The translations under genes were made by a program, and so were the position numbers. A DNA stretch of 10,875 bases from Oscillospiraceae bacterium (lineage in GTDB: Bacteria > Bacillota_A > Clostridia > Oscillospirales > CAG-272). Each line of letters begins with the position of its first letter. Within the stretch, counting starts at the first letter, position 1. The notes under the pieces were generated by a model that was not told where the DNA came from, did no database searches, and saw nothing but the letters and a program-made list of their open reading frames with translations. This document shows, piece after piece, positions 1 to 6,533 of this stretch. The stretch lies in NCBI GenBank assembly GCA_015064425.1, contig SVSF01000058.1:1-10875 (forward strand), written 5' to 3'.

Positions 1-234
1 GTTCAGCACCTCCATCTTCGCTTTGTAGGCGTAGGCTTTCTCCGAGGGCAACAAATGCTCTCTGTGCAGATTGGAATCGATCATACAAAGGGTTGCTTCA
101 TCGGGATCAAGGTCACGAACGATAACGGGAATGGTCTCCACGCCAAGCTTTTGACAAGCGGCATAGCGACGGTGTCCCGACACAATTTCATAACCTCCAC
201 GCCTTGGCGTTACGATAAGCGGATGGTTATCTAT
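1..234 (-). pseudogene. ParB/Spo0J-like partition protein fragment (5' truncated, runs off window)
   Basis: Read on the minus strand, this stretch encodes a clear ParB/Srx-fold segment. It begins around PLIVTPRRGGYEIVSGHRRY, continues through KLGVETIPVIVRDLDPDEAT and MIDSNLHREHLLPSEKAYAY, and is still open at base 1. GHRRY is the conserved ParB nucleotide-binding box (GERR/GHRR), and the DSNLHRE..LPSEKA stretch is typical of the ParB-like proteins carried by plasmids and integrative elements of Firmicutes. Upstream the frame stays open only to about 303, where TAA and TGA stops occur. No ATG, GTG or TTG lies between those stops and the motif, so the N-terminus and start are missing. The remainder (helix-turn-helix region) would lie outside the window. 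I infer a decayed or rearranged mobile-element or plasmid gene. The 5' limit is approximate, because weak similarity may extend to about 255. An assembly join is an alternative explanation. Confidence 0.75.
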
Positions 235-669
235 TACTGCATAACTATCCTTGCAAATGTTGCGGCAATTCCCATTTTTTACGAATACATAAATATCAGC
301 GCATTATCAATTGTTCCGCTATTCTTGATTGCATTGATGATCTTCCAAGCAATACTCTTCAAGAATGAAAAAGTGGAAAATGGGTTCCGAACTGCATACG
401 GTTCTAATCTGACCGCAGATGAAGAAAACAAACTGCTTTGTAGCGGTTCATCTTTTCTATTTGCCACAATTCCGTGGATGATACCATTTGTTCTTTTCTT
501 TCCGGCAATTGTAAAGGTTCTTTCCATCTTGGTTTACATTATCGGATTGGTTGGCGGTTTGATACTGTACAGAATCAAAAACAAAGGTAAAATTGTTAAC
601 CGAATCGATGCCGAAGAAAAAGAGCGTCAAGAACAAGAAAAGAAAGAACAACTTGGGAAATGGAGATAG
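223..669 (+). CDS. small polytopic membrane protein of unknown function (start uncertain)
   Basis: I do not recognise this protein. From ATG 223 it has 148 residues. It shows about four hydrophobic segments: one near the N-terminus (ITILANVAAIPIF), one around SIVPLFLIALMIFQAILF, and two close together in the second half (FLFATIPWMIPFVLFFPAIV and VLSILVYIIGLVGGLILY). It ends in a highly charged, Glu/Lys/Gln-rich tail that may be helical. The frame is open back to an ATG at 55, but codons 55-222 are the exact antisense of a convincing ParB coding segment, so I do not accept that start. ATG 223 has no good ribosome binding site, so the gene may itself have lost its true 5' end at the same junction. 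A terminator follows 7 bases after the stop. Probably an integral inner-membrane protein; function unknown. Confidence 0.5.
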   Translation: MVIYYCITILANVAAIPIFYEYINISALSIVPLFLIALMIFQAILFKNEKVENGFRTAYGSNLTADEENKLLCSGSSFLFATIPWMIPFVLFFPAIVKVLSILVYIIGLVGGLILYRIKNKGKIVNRIDAEEKERQEQEKKEQLGKWR

Positions 670-676
670 TTATCTT

Positions 677-703
677 GCCCCGCCTCGCGCGGGGCTTTCC
701 TTT
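677..703 (+). terminator. Rho-independent terminator of the membrane-protein gene
   Basis: GCCCCGC (677-683) pairs perfectly with GCGGGGC (689-695) across a 5-base loop and is followed by TTTCCTTT (696-703). It begins 7 bases after the stop of the plus-strand membrane gene. The T-tract is interrupted by CC, so strength may be moderate. Confidence 0.75.
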
Positions 704-717
704 GCTTTCTGCATATC

Positions 718-746
718 AAAAAGCCACCACGAAAACCGTGGTGGCT
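718..746 (-). terminator. Rho-independent terminator of the pseudouridine synthase gene
   Basis: AGCCACCACG (722-731) and CGTGGTGGCT (737-746) form a perfect 10-bp stem with a 5-base loop. Read on the minus strand, the stem ends in a run of T (722-718). It lies about 30 bases past the stop of the minus-strand gene at 778. Plus-strand bases after the hairpin (GATTTCATTTT) could give weak termination in the other direction too. Confidence 0.8.
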
Positions 747-777
747 GATTTCATTTTACCGCTAATTTTGCAAACTC

Positions 778-1455
778 TCACAGACGCTTTTCTTTAAAAA
801 TATTCCATGGGTATTCGTCAGGAGGCGGGGCAGAGAAATACATATCTTTTTTTGTTATGGGATGTTTAAAAGCCAGGGAGTGAGACCAAAGTCCGATGTA
901 AGGCATTTTGATCCTGCTGCCGTATTTTCCGTCGCCCAAGAGCGGCATTTGACGGGATGAGAACTGCACTCTTATCTGATGTGTTCTTCCTGTATGCAGC
1001 AGGATCTTTATGAGACTTACAGGTCCGGATTCCGTTTCTTTTGTAATAAGATTTTCGTACTCCAAAGAGGCATTTTTTACCCCTTTTCTCACAGTATCGG
1101 TAACGAAGCTTTTTCCGGAGGCACTATCCTTAAAAATTAAGTCGCTGTATATTCCGCTTTTTTCATCGGGGCAACCGCTTACTGCGGCAAGATACTCTTT
1201 TTTGAAATCTCTCTCCGAAACTGCGGTGGACAGCTTTCCCGTGACAACTGGATCCTTGGAAAATATCATTATCCCTCCGGTCATCCTGTCAAGCCTATGT
1301 ATGAGGCCCGTGTATTCCTTTTCACCTTTTGATCTGAGATATTCGGATATGAGAGAAAGCATAGAACGTTCATCTCCGGGGGCAGGCTGTGAAAGTATCC
1401 CGTATGGCTTTATACATACGATGATGTATTTATCTTCATAGATCACATTGAGCAT
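778..1455 (-). CDS. RluA-family RNA pseudouridine synthase
   Basis: Converts uridine to pseudouridine in rRNA or tRNA. Which site cannot be told from the sequence. The 225 residues hold the RluA-family signature: HRLDRMTGG with catalytic Asp56 (53-61), KEYLA (86-90), and the C-terminal core LHTGRTHQIRVQF (153-165) followed by LLGDGKYG (172-179). The N-terminus (VIYEDKYIIVCIKPYGILSQP) is the family's usual first strand, so there is no S4 RNA-binding domain, unlike RluB/E/F and most RluD/RluC proteins. The length fits the short stand-alone class. The start ATG 1455 is preceded by AAAGGG with about 11 bases spacing. A good promoter lies at 1514-1486 and a terminator at 746-718, so it is probably monocistronic and divergent from the ruv operon. 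The family is sure; the target is unknown. Confidence 0.93.
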   Translation of the reverse strand: MLNVIYEDKYIIVCIKPYGILSQPAPGDERSMLSLISEYLRSKGEKEYTGLIHRLDRMTGGIMIFSKDPVVTGKLSTAVSERDFKKEYLAAVSGCPDEKSGIYSDLIFKDSASGKSFVTDTVRKGVKNASLEYENLITKETESGPVSLIKILLHTGRTHQIRVQFSSRQMPLLGDGKYGSRIKMPYIGLWSHSLAFKHPITKKDMYFSAPPPDEYPWNIFKEKRL

Positions 1456-1485
1456 TCTGATTTCATCCCTTTCTTGGATATATGA

Positions 1486-1514
1486 ATTTTATAATAAAAC
1501 TTTGGCTTTGTCAA
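1486..1514 (-). promoter_or_regulatory. sigma-A type promoter for the pseudouridine synthase gene
   Basis: On the minus strand there is a perfect -35 box TTGACA (1514-1509), a spacer of exactly 17 bases, and TAAAAT (1491-1486), one mismatch from TATAAT. It sits about 31 bases upstream of the ATG at 1455, which leaves room for the transcription start and ribosome binding site. Confidence 0.75.
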
Positions 1515-1542
1515 TTGCGAGAGGCGAAAAATGAAATTTTAT

Positions 1543-1569
1543 TTAATAATATATAAATTATATTATTAA
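1543..1569. repeat. perfect AT-rich inverted repeat in the divergent promoter region
   Basis: TTAATAATATA (1543-1553) and TATATTATTAA (1559-1569) are exact reverse complements around the 5-base centre TAAAT. It contains no G or C. It ends 3 bases before the -35 box of the ruvC promoter and lies 28 bases behind the -35 of the divergent promoter. It could be an operator for a dimeric regulator or an UP-element-like sequence that boosts the ruvC promoter. AT-rich palindromes can also arise by chance. Confidence 0.6.
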
Positions 1570-1572
1570 CGC

Positions 1573-1601
1573 TTTACTAAAAGGGATTTTTATGCTATAA
1601 T
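1573..1601 (+). promoter_or_regulatory. extended -10 promoter of the ruvC operon
   Basis: TTTACT (1573-1578, four of six matches to TTGACA) is followed by a 17-base spacer and a perfect TATAAT (1596-1601), with an extended TG one base upstream (TGCTATAAT). Transcription would start near 1608, giving a leader of about 35 bases before ruvC. No LexA-type GAAC-N4-GTTC box is visible around it. It is the only clear promoter I found for the whole downstream gene series. Confidence 0.75.
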
Positions 1602-1625
1602 ACCATAATAGTTCATTGTGTAACC

Positions 1626-1634
1626 AAGAGGAGG
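1626..1634 (+). promoter_or_regulatory. ribosome binding site fixing the ruvC start
   Basis: AAGAGGAGG (1626-1634) sits 8 bases before ATG 1643. A TTG at 1616 in the same frame lies upstream of this site and cannot use it, so ATG 1643 is the start. Confidence 0.8.
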
Positions 1635-1642
1635 CGGAGACT

Positions 1643-2143
1643 ATGGTAGTTTTGGGAATAGACCCCGGACTTGCAACTATCGGGTTCGGTGTTATCGAAT
1701 ACAAAAACGGAAGATTTTATACCATAGACTACGGAGCGATATTGACTCCTCCGGACCTTCCGGTTGAAGACAGATTGCTTATGATACATGATGAAATGGC
1801 ACAGCTTATAAACATGTACAAACCCAGTGAGGTCGCTATCGAGGAATTGTTCTTTAATACGAACAGAAAGACGGCAATAACGGTAGCGGAGGCAAGAGGA
1901 GTGATACTTCTTGCATGCAAAAAAAGCGGACTTGATATATTTGAATATACACCTCTTCAAGTAAAGCAGGCCTTGGTAGGCTACGGACGTGCGGAGAAAA
2001 AGCAGATAATGGTAATGGTAAAAAGTTTTCTCGGACTTGATCACAATATAAAGCTTGACGATACGGCAGATGCTTTGGCAATTGCAATATGTCATGCACA
2101 TACTGGAAGCTCCAAATTAAAAAACTTTTACAATTTGAAATAA
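1643..2143 (+). CDS. ruvC: crossover junction endodeoxyribonuclease RuvC
   Basis: Homodimeric, Mg2+-dependent resolvase that nicks Holliday junctions symmetrically after RuvAB branch migration. The 166-residue protein has the RNase H-like RuvC fold and its four acidic catalytic positions: Asp7 in GIDPGLATIGFGVIE, Glu67 in VAIEELFF, and Asp140 and Asp143 in LDDTADALAIAICH. The loop FNTNRKTAITVAEARGV and the YTPLQVKQALVGYGRAEKKQ segment are also standard, and length is normal. The start at ATG 1643 is set by GGAGG 8 bases upstream. It is the first gene of a long plus-strand series, and ruvA follows after 30 bases. A sigma-A type promoter lies directly upstream. Confidence 0.97.
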   Translation: MVVLGIDPGLATIGFGVIEYKNGRFYTIDYGAILTPPDLPVEDRLLMIHDEMAQLINMYKPSEVAIEELFFNTNRKTAITVAEARGVILLACKKSGLDIFEYTPLQVKQALVGYGRAEKKQIMVMVKSFLGLDHNIKLDDTADALAIAICHAHTGSSKLKNFYNLK

Positions 2144-2173
2144 TATGAAAGGATGCCATTGGCGGAATAAAAA

Positions 2174-2785
2174 ATGATATACTATCTTTTCGGTGAACTT
2201 GCATATACAGATATGACTACTGCGGTCATTGACGTAGGCGGAGTGGGATATAAATGCACTGTGAGCGGGCATACTCTGGGCTATTTGAGCGGCAAAAAAG
2301 AAAAGGTAAAACTTTTCACGTATATGAACGTCAGGGAAGATAACGTGGAGCTTTTCGGATTCTGCAACGAGCAGGAGCTCGCTTCGTTCAAGCTTCTTAC
2401 TTCCGTTTCCGGAGTTGGACCGAAGGTGGCTATGGCTATACTTTCGCTGCTTTCACCCGAGAAATTTGCACTGGCTGTATCTTCCGGAGATTCAAAAACT
2501 CTTGCAAAAGCGCAAGGCGTAGGCGCAAAGACGGCAGCCCGCATCGTGCTCGAACTTAAGGATAAGGTTGGCAAGGAACTCGGAGCGTCGGGAGTGGACG
2601 TTGAAACAAATACACTCGATGAAGATCTTCCGTCGGCAAATAATGATTTTGCTGAAGCGGTAAGTGCGCTTATGGTGCTCGGTTACACCAGAGGGGATGC
2701 GGTACATGCTCTGAAGAGCCTTAATACTGAGAGAATGAGTCTTGAGAGAATGATCAGAGAAGCTCTTACAAAACTAATGAAATGA
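2174..2785 (+). CDS. ruvA: Holliday junction branch migration protein RuvA
   Basis: RuvA forms tetramers that hold the four-way junction and load the RuvB motor rings. The 203 residues show the three RuvA domains: an N-terminal OB fold (about 1-63, MIYYLFGEL..VGGVGYKCTV..VREDNVELFGF), tandem helix-hairpin-helix motifs (LLTSVSGVGPKVAMAIL at 74-90 and AKAQGVGAKTAARIVLELKDK at 111-131), a flexible acidic linker, and the C-terminal RuvB-binding domain (about 158-203, DFAEAVSALMVLGYTRGDA). ATG 2174 is preceded only by a modest GGCGGA (2161-2166). The N-terminal MIYYLFGEL matches the family start. It sits 30 bases after ruvC and 13 before ruvB. Confidence 0.97.
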   Translation: MIYYLFGELAYTDMTTAVIDVGGVGYKCTVSGHTLGYLSGKKEKVKLFTYMNVREDNVELFGFCNEQELASFKLLTSVSGVGPKVAMAILSLLSPEKFALAVSSGDSKTLAKAQGVGAKTAARIVLELKDKVGKELGASGVDVETNTLDEDLPSANNDFAEAVSALMVLGYTRGDAVHALKSLNTERMSLERMIREALTKLMK

Positions 2786-2788
2786 ACC

Positions 2789-2793
2789 GGAGG
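2789..2793 (+). promoter_or_regulatory. ribosome binding site fixing the long RuvB start
   Basis: GGAGG at 2789-2793 lies 5 bases before ATG 2799. The internal in-frame ATG at 2856, which would give a RuvB of more usual N-terminus, has no comparable purine-rich site. Confidence 0.7.
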
Positions 2794-2798
2794 CATAA

Positions 2799-3884
2799 AT
2801 GATAAGCTTCAGAGACGGAAATAAAGACAACTATAACGAATATGACGATATAGGTATGGATGACCGCTTGATATCGGCTGATTACAGTGAAGAGGACAGT
2901 GAGAACGAAGTTACTCTCCGCCCCCGTACACTTGACGAGTATGTAGGTCAGAAAAAAGCAAAAGAAAATCTTAAAATATGTATCGAGGCAGCAAAGCAGC
3001 GCGGAGAGATGCTCGACCACGTTTTGCTTTACGGCCCTCCCGGTCTCGGAAAGACCACTCTTTCAAATATAATTGCCAATGAAATGGGAGTAAACATAAG
3101 AGTTACGTCGGGTCCTGCCATAGAAAAGGCGGGTGACCTTGCGGCGCTTCTTACCAATTTGGGAGATAAGGATATACTTTTTATTGACGAAATACACAGA
3201 CTACAGAGATCCGTGGAAGAAGTCCTTTATCCCGCAATGGAGGACTATAATCTTGATATTATTATCGGAAAGGGTCCTGCTGCAAGAAGCATAAGACTTC
3301 CTCTCAATAAGTTTACTCTTATCGGAGCTACAACGAGAGCGGGACAGCTTTCAACCCCGTTAAGGGATAGGTTTGGCGTTGTGCTGAAGCTTGAGCTTTA
3401 CTCTGTAGAAGAGCTTGTAAAGATCGTATGCAGAAGTGCGGGTATAATGAATATTGGGATAGATGAAGACGGAGCGTATGAGATCGCATCGCGTTCAAGA
3501 GGAACTCCCCGTGTGGCAAACAGACTTTTAAAGCGAGTGAGAGATTACGCACAGGTAGTCGGAAACGGCAATATTGATCTTAAAATAGCAAAATATGCCC
3601 TTGAAAAACTTGATATTGATGAGCTTGGGCTTGATAATCTTGACAGAAAGATGCTCGAGACCATCGTACGCTTTTATAAAGGCGGGCCTGTGGGTCTTGA
3701 AACTCTTGCCGCAACGTTGGGCGAGGAAGCGGTTACGCTTGAGGATGTGTGTGAGCCCTATCTTATGCAGATAGGATTTATCAACCGTACTCCCAGAGGA
3801 CGTTGCGCAACTCATCTTGCATATGAGCATCTTGGCATAAGATATGAAGACGCGGGAAGCGGAACACAGATAAAATTCAAATAA
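2799..3884 (+). CDS. ruvB: Holliday junction branch migration helicase RuvB
   Basis: AAA+ ATPase that forms hexameric rings on either side of the RuvA-bound junction and pumps DNA to drive branch migration. The 361 residues carry Walker [10 protein letters not shown] (79-87), Walker B LFIDEIH (127-133), sensor 1 GATTR (176-180), the arginine-finger region LRDRF (188-192), sensor 2 [17 protein letters not shown], and the C-terminal winged helix ending in [19 protein letters not shown]. The first 19 residues are an Asp/Asn/Tyr-rich extension before MDDRLIS, where many RuvB proteins begin. The upstream ATG has the better ribosome binding site, so I keep it, but the shorter start at 2856 (342 residues) is possible. 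It is 13 bases after ruvA. Confidence 0.97.
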   Translation: MISFRDGNKDNYNEYDDIGMDDRLISADYSEEDSENEVTLRPRTLDEYVGQKKAKENLKICIEAAKQRGEMLDHVLLYGPPGLGKTTLSNIIANEMGVNIRVTSGPAIEKAGDLAALLTNLGDKDILFIDEIHRLQRSVEEVLYPAMEDYNLDIIIGKGPAARSIRLPLNKFTLIGATTRAGQLSTPLRDRFGVVLKLELYSVEELVKIVCRSAGIMNIGIDEDGAYEIASRSRGTPRVANRLLKRVRDYAQVVGNGNIDLKIAKYALEKLDIDELGLDNLDRKMLETIVRFYKGGPVGLETLAATLGEEAVTLEDVCEPYLMQIGFINRTPRGRCATHLAYEHLGIRYEDAGSGTQIKFK

Positions 3885-3899
3885 TTTTCGGAGAAAAAT

Positions 3900-4766
3900 A
3901 TGTGGTCGGCAGACAATTGGAAGGAATACAGGTTACTTGATACCTCAGACGGAGAACGACTTGAACTTTGGGAAAGATATTCTCTTGTTCGTCCCGATCC
4001 TCAGGTAATATGGAAAAACAGAAAAAGCAACAAACTTTGGAAAAATGCAGATGCGATATATAACAGATCCAAAAGCGGCGGAGGAAGCTGGCAGAACAAC
4101 CGACTTCCGGAAAAATGGAAAATGAAATACGAAAAACTTGGGCTGGAATTCGTTATTCAGCCTATGGGATTCAAGCATACGGGACTTTTCCCGGAACAAG
4201 CGGCGAATTGGGATTGGTTTTACGAGCTGATAAAGAACTCCGGAAGGGAAATAAAGGTGCTGAATCTTTTCGCCTACACGGGCGGGGCTACAGTTGCCGC
4301 TGCCAAGGCAGGTGCATCCGTCTGCCACGTTGATGCATCAAAGGGAATGGTAGCGAGAGCAAAGGAAAATGCTGCGCTTTCGGGACTTGCCGATGCGCCC
4401 ATACGCTATATAGTTGACGATTGCAAGAAATTTGTTGAACGTGAGATCAGAAGAGGGAACAAATACGATGCCGTTATAATGGATCCGCCTTCATACGGCA
4501 GAGGTCCGTCCGGTGAACTTTGGAAAATAGAGGACAGCATTGACGAATTTGTTTCTCTTTGTTCCTCGGTGCTTTCCGAAGATCCATTGTTCTTTTTATT
4601 GAATTCCTATACGACGGGTCTTTCTTCCTCGACTATGGGGTATATTTTGAGTGTAAATCTTAAAGACAGGTTCGGCGGTAAGATCGAATGCGATGAGCTT
4701 GGACTTAAAGTAGAGTCAAGCGGTGAAGCGCTTCCTTGCGGAGCGGCGGCTCGTTGGTACCGTTGA
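3900..4766 (+). CDS. class I SAM-dependent methyltransferase, RlmI-like (23S rRNA methyltransferase family)
   Basis: Probably methylates RNA, most likely rRNA, with S-adenosylmethionine. The 288 residues contain the COG1092-type Rossmann core: SAM-binding motif I LNLFAYTGGATVAAAKAG (121-138), an acidic residue after strand 2 (VDASKGMVARAKEN, Asp145), IVDDCKKFV with an acidic loop (171-179), and the catalytic-type MDPPSYGRG (194-202), followed by LLNSYTTGLS. The N-terminal 100 residues include FKHTGLFPEQAANWDW, a segment typical of this group. No N-terminal PUA RNA-binding domain is present, unlike E. coli RlmI of about 396 residues. The start ATG 3900 has TCGGAG 6 bases upstream. It lies 15 bases after ruvB and 16 before ecfA1. 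Family good, target base inferred only. Confidence 0.88.
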   Translation: MWSADNWKEYRLLDTSDGERLELWERYSLVRPDPQVIWKNRKSNKLWKNADAIYNRSKSGGGSWQNNRLPEKWKMKYEKLGLEFVIQPMGFKHTGLFPEQAANWDWFYELIKNSGREIKVLNLFAYTGGATVAAAKAGASVCHVDASKGMVARAKENAALSGLADAPIRYIVDDCKKFVEREIRRGNKYDAVIMDPPSYGRGPSGELWKIEDSIDEFVSLCSSVLSEDPLFFLLNSYTTGLSSSTMGYILSVNLKDRFGGKIECDELGLKVESSGEALPCGAAARWYR

Positions 4767-4770
4767 ACTG

Positions 4771-4776
4771 AAAGGA
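4771..4776 (+). promoter_or_regulatory. ribosome binding site fixing the ecfA1 start
   Basis: AAAGGA (4771-4776) lies 6 bases before ATG 4783 and directly after the methyltransferase stop. This favours ATG 4783 over the in-frame ATG at 4723, which lies inside the methyltransferase gene. Confidence 0.65.
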
Positions 4777-4782
4777 ATATTC

Positions 4783-5643
4783 ATGGGAAAACCCTACATT
4801 AAAACGGAGGCACTCTCCTTTTCTTATGATGGAGAAGATAACAGAGAAATCCCCGTACTGCATGATATAAATATTGAAATTGATGAAGGCTCTTTTGTTG
4901 CCATACTTGGCCACAACGGGTCCGGAAAATCAACTTTAGCAAAGCTTCTGAATCTTATTCTCACTCCCAGCTCCGGTAAGATCTGGATAGACGGAAAGGA
5001 CATTACCTCTCCCGATATCAGCGATAGCGAGATATTTGACATCAGACGTAACGTTGGTATGGTCTTTCAGAATCCGGATAATCAATTGGTGGCTACCGTC
5101 GTTGAAGAGGATATTGCTTTCGGCCCTGAAAATCTCGGAGTTGCACCTTCGGAGATCAGACGAAGAGTTGATGAAGCGCTTGATGTGGTAGGAATGAAAG
5201 ATTATTCCAAAAGATCTCCTCATCAGCTTTCCGGCGGACAGAAACAGAGAATAGCTATAGCGGGTATACTTGCTATGCTTCCGAAATGTATAATATTCGA
5301 TGAATCTACTGCAATGCTGGATCCTAAGGGAAGATCTGACGTTATGAACATAATTGAAGACCTGAACAGAAAAAAAGGCATCACGGTACTTCATATCACT
5401 CACAATATGGAGGAGGCGGTACGCGCCGACCGCATCATCGTTATAAATGACGGCAGAGTTTTTCTTGACGGTACGCCCAAAGAGATATTTACAGAGGTCT
5501 CCTCCTTACATAGTGTCGGACTTGATGTACCTCAGGTCACGGAATTGTTTTATGAGTTGTCCTGCAACGGGATAGCTGAACTTGAAAAAGGCGTGATCGA
5601 GGATACGGAGGCAGAAAAAATACTCGTTGAATTGTTGAAATAA
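4783..5643 (+). CDS. ecfA1: ECF transporter energy-coupling ATPase EcfA1
   Basis: ATP-binding subunit of an energy-coupling factor (ECF) importer, pairing with EcfA2 on the cytoplasmic face of EcfT to drive vitamin or transition-metal uptake. The 286 residues hold a complete ABC ATPase: Walker A GHNGSGKST (43-51), Q-loop VFQNPDNQ with Gln96, signature LSGGQKQR (149-156), Walker B IIFDESTAMLDP (170-181, catalytic Glu174), and H-loop His207 in HITHNMEEA. The DEST..LDP form of the Walker B/D-loop and the FQNPDNQ Q-loop are typical of EcfA1 rather than EcfA2. The C-terminal FDVPQ-like box (GLDVPQVTELFYEL) is the ECF-specific element. ATG 4783 is chosen for its AAAGGA site and normal family length. 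ecfA2 follows after 17 bases. Confidence 0.95.
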   Translation: MGKPYIKTEALSFSYDGEDNREIPVLHDINIEIDEGSFVAILGHNGSGKSTLAKLLNLILTPSSGKIWIDGKDITSPDISDSEIFDIRRNVGMVFQNPDNQLVATVVEEDIAFGPENLGVAPSEIRRRVDEALDVVGMKDYSKRSPHQLSGGQKQRIAIAGILAMLPKCIIFDESTAMLDPKGRSDVMNIIEDLNRKKGITVLHITHNMEEAVRADRIIVINDGRVFLDGTPKEIFTEVSSLHSVGLDVPQVTELFYELSCNGIAELEKGVIEDTEAEKILVELLK

Positions 5644-5660
5644 TTCTCGGAGCAGAAAGA

Positions 5661-6533
5661 ATGAACAAAATTGAGCTTAAAAACGTTTCGTACGTTTATG
5701 GAGAAAAGTCTCCAATGCGTACCGAGGCGCTTAAAAATATTGATCTTTCCATTGAAGAGGGCCGAATATGTGGGATCATCGGTCATACGGGTTCCGGTAA
5801 ATCTACTCTTGTAAGACTTCTCAACGGACTTGAAAAACCCAGCGAAGGAGAAGTTTTGCTTGATGGCAAAAATATATGGGAAGATCCCAAAAAGATAAAG
5901 GAAATACGTTTCAGAGTCGGTCTTGTATTTCAGTATCCAGAGTATCAGCTTTTTGAAGAGACGGTGTACAAAGACATTGCGTTCGGCCCCAAAAATATGG
6001 GACTCGGAGATGAGGAGATAGACCGCAGAGTAAGAGACAGTCTTATATTTACGGGTTTAAGCATAGATGTGCTTGATAAATCACCCTTTGAACTTTCCGG
6101 CGGACAGAAAAGAAGAGTTGCCATAGCGGGTGTTATGGCTATGGAACCCGAAGTGATAATCTTTGATGAGCCTGCAGCCGGACTAGACCCTATGGGAAGA
6201 GAAGAGATCCTTGGCGGTGTCAGATCTTTTCAAAGAGAAAAAAAGAACACGGTCATTATTGTCAGCCACAGTATGGAAGACATGGCTCGATATGCAGACG
6301 ATATAGTCGTTCTTAACGAGGGTACGGTTTTTATGAAAAATAAGTGCTCCGAGATATTCAGGGAGGCGGAAAAACTTACAGAGGTAGGACTTGACATACC
6401 TCAGATCACAAGGCTTTTTAAACGTCTGCACGAAAAAGGTATAGCGGTAGATCCAAACGTATTTACCGTTGAACATGCAAAAAGTGAAATAACACGTCTT
6501 ATTGAAGCGAAAGGAAGAAACAAGGGTTGCTAA
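5661..6533 (+). CDS. ecfA2: ECF transporter energy-coupling ATPase EcfA2
   Basis: Second ATPase of the ECF energising module. The 290 residues show Walker A GHTGSGKST (41-49), Q-loop VFQYPEYQLF with Gln91 (the EcfA2-type form), signature LSGGQKRRVAIAG (145-157), Walker B VIIFDEPAAGLDP (165-177, Glu170), and H-loop His203 in VSHSMEDMA. The ECF-type C-terminal box GLDIPQITRLFKRL parallels that of EcfA1, as expected for paralogues from an old duplication. The start ATG 5661 has CGGAGC at about 7-12 bases upstream. Its last 7 bases overlap the ecfT start, which implies translational coupling so that the subunits are made together. Confidence 0.95.
   Translation: MNKIELKNVSYVYGEKSPMRTEALKNIDLSIEEGRICGIIGHTGSGKSTLVRLLNGLEKPSEGEVLLDGKNIWEDPKKIKEIRFRVGLVFQYPEYQLFEETVYKDIAFGPKNMGLGDEEIDRRVRDSLIFTGLSIDVLDKSPFELSGGQKRRVAIAGVMAMEPEVIIFDEPAAGLDPMGREEILGGVRSFQREKKNTVIIVSHSMEDMARYADDIVVLNEGTVFMKNKCSEIFREAEKLTEVGLDIPQITRLFKRLHEKGIAVDPNVFTVEHAKSEITRLIEAKGRNKGC

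Noticed and set aside
55..222. In-frame upstream part of the plus-strand ORF that starts at ATG 55
   Set aside because: The same bases on the other strand encode a convincing ParB segment, and the plus-strand translation there looks like random non-membrane sequence.
1364..1371. GAACGTTC palindrome, reminiscent of a LexA SOS box
   Set aside because: The half-sites have no 4-base spacer as LexA boxes of Firmicutes require, and it lies inside the pseudouridine synthase gene, far from the ruvC promoter.
1010..1441. Open frame of 143 codons on the plus strand
   Set aside because: It lies entirely antisense to the RluA-family gene and shows no motif or ribosome binding site.
1616..1642. TTG 1616 as start of ruvC
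   Set aside because: It lies upstream of the ribosome binding site, adds nine residues not found in RuvC proteins, and would leave almost no leader after the promoter.
2144..2173. Weak GCC/GGC hairpin between ruvC and ruvA
   Set aside because: The stem is too short and there is no T-tract, so it is not a terminator.
1613..2204. Overlapping minus-strand open frames opposite ruvC
   Set aside because: They are antisense shadows of a gene with all catalytic residues present.
4723..4782. ATG 4723 as start of ecfA1
   Set aside because: It would overlap the methyltransferase gene by 44 bases and add 20 residues without family similarity. ATG 4783 has a proper ribosome binding site.
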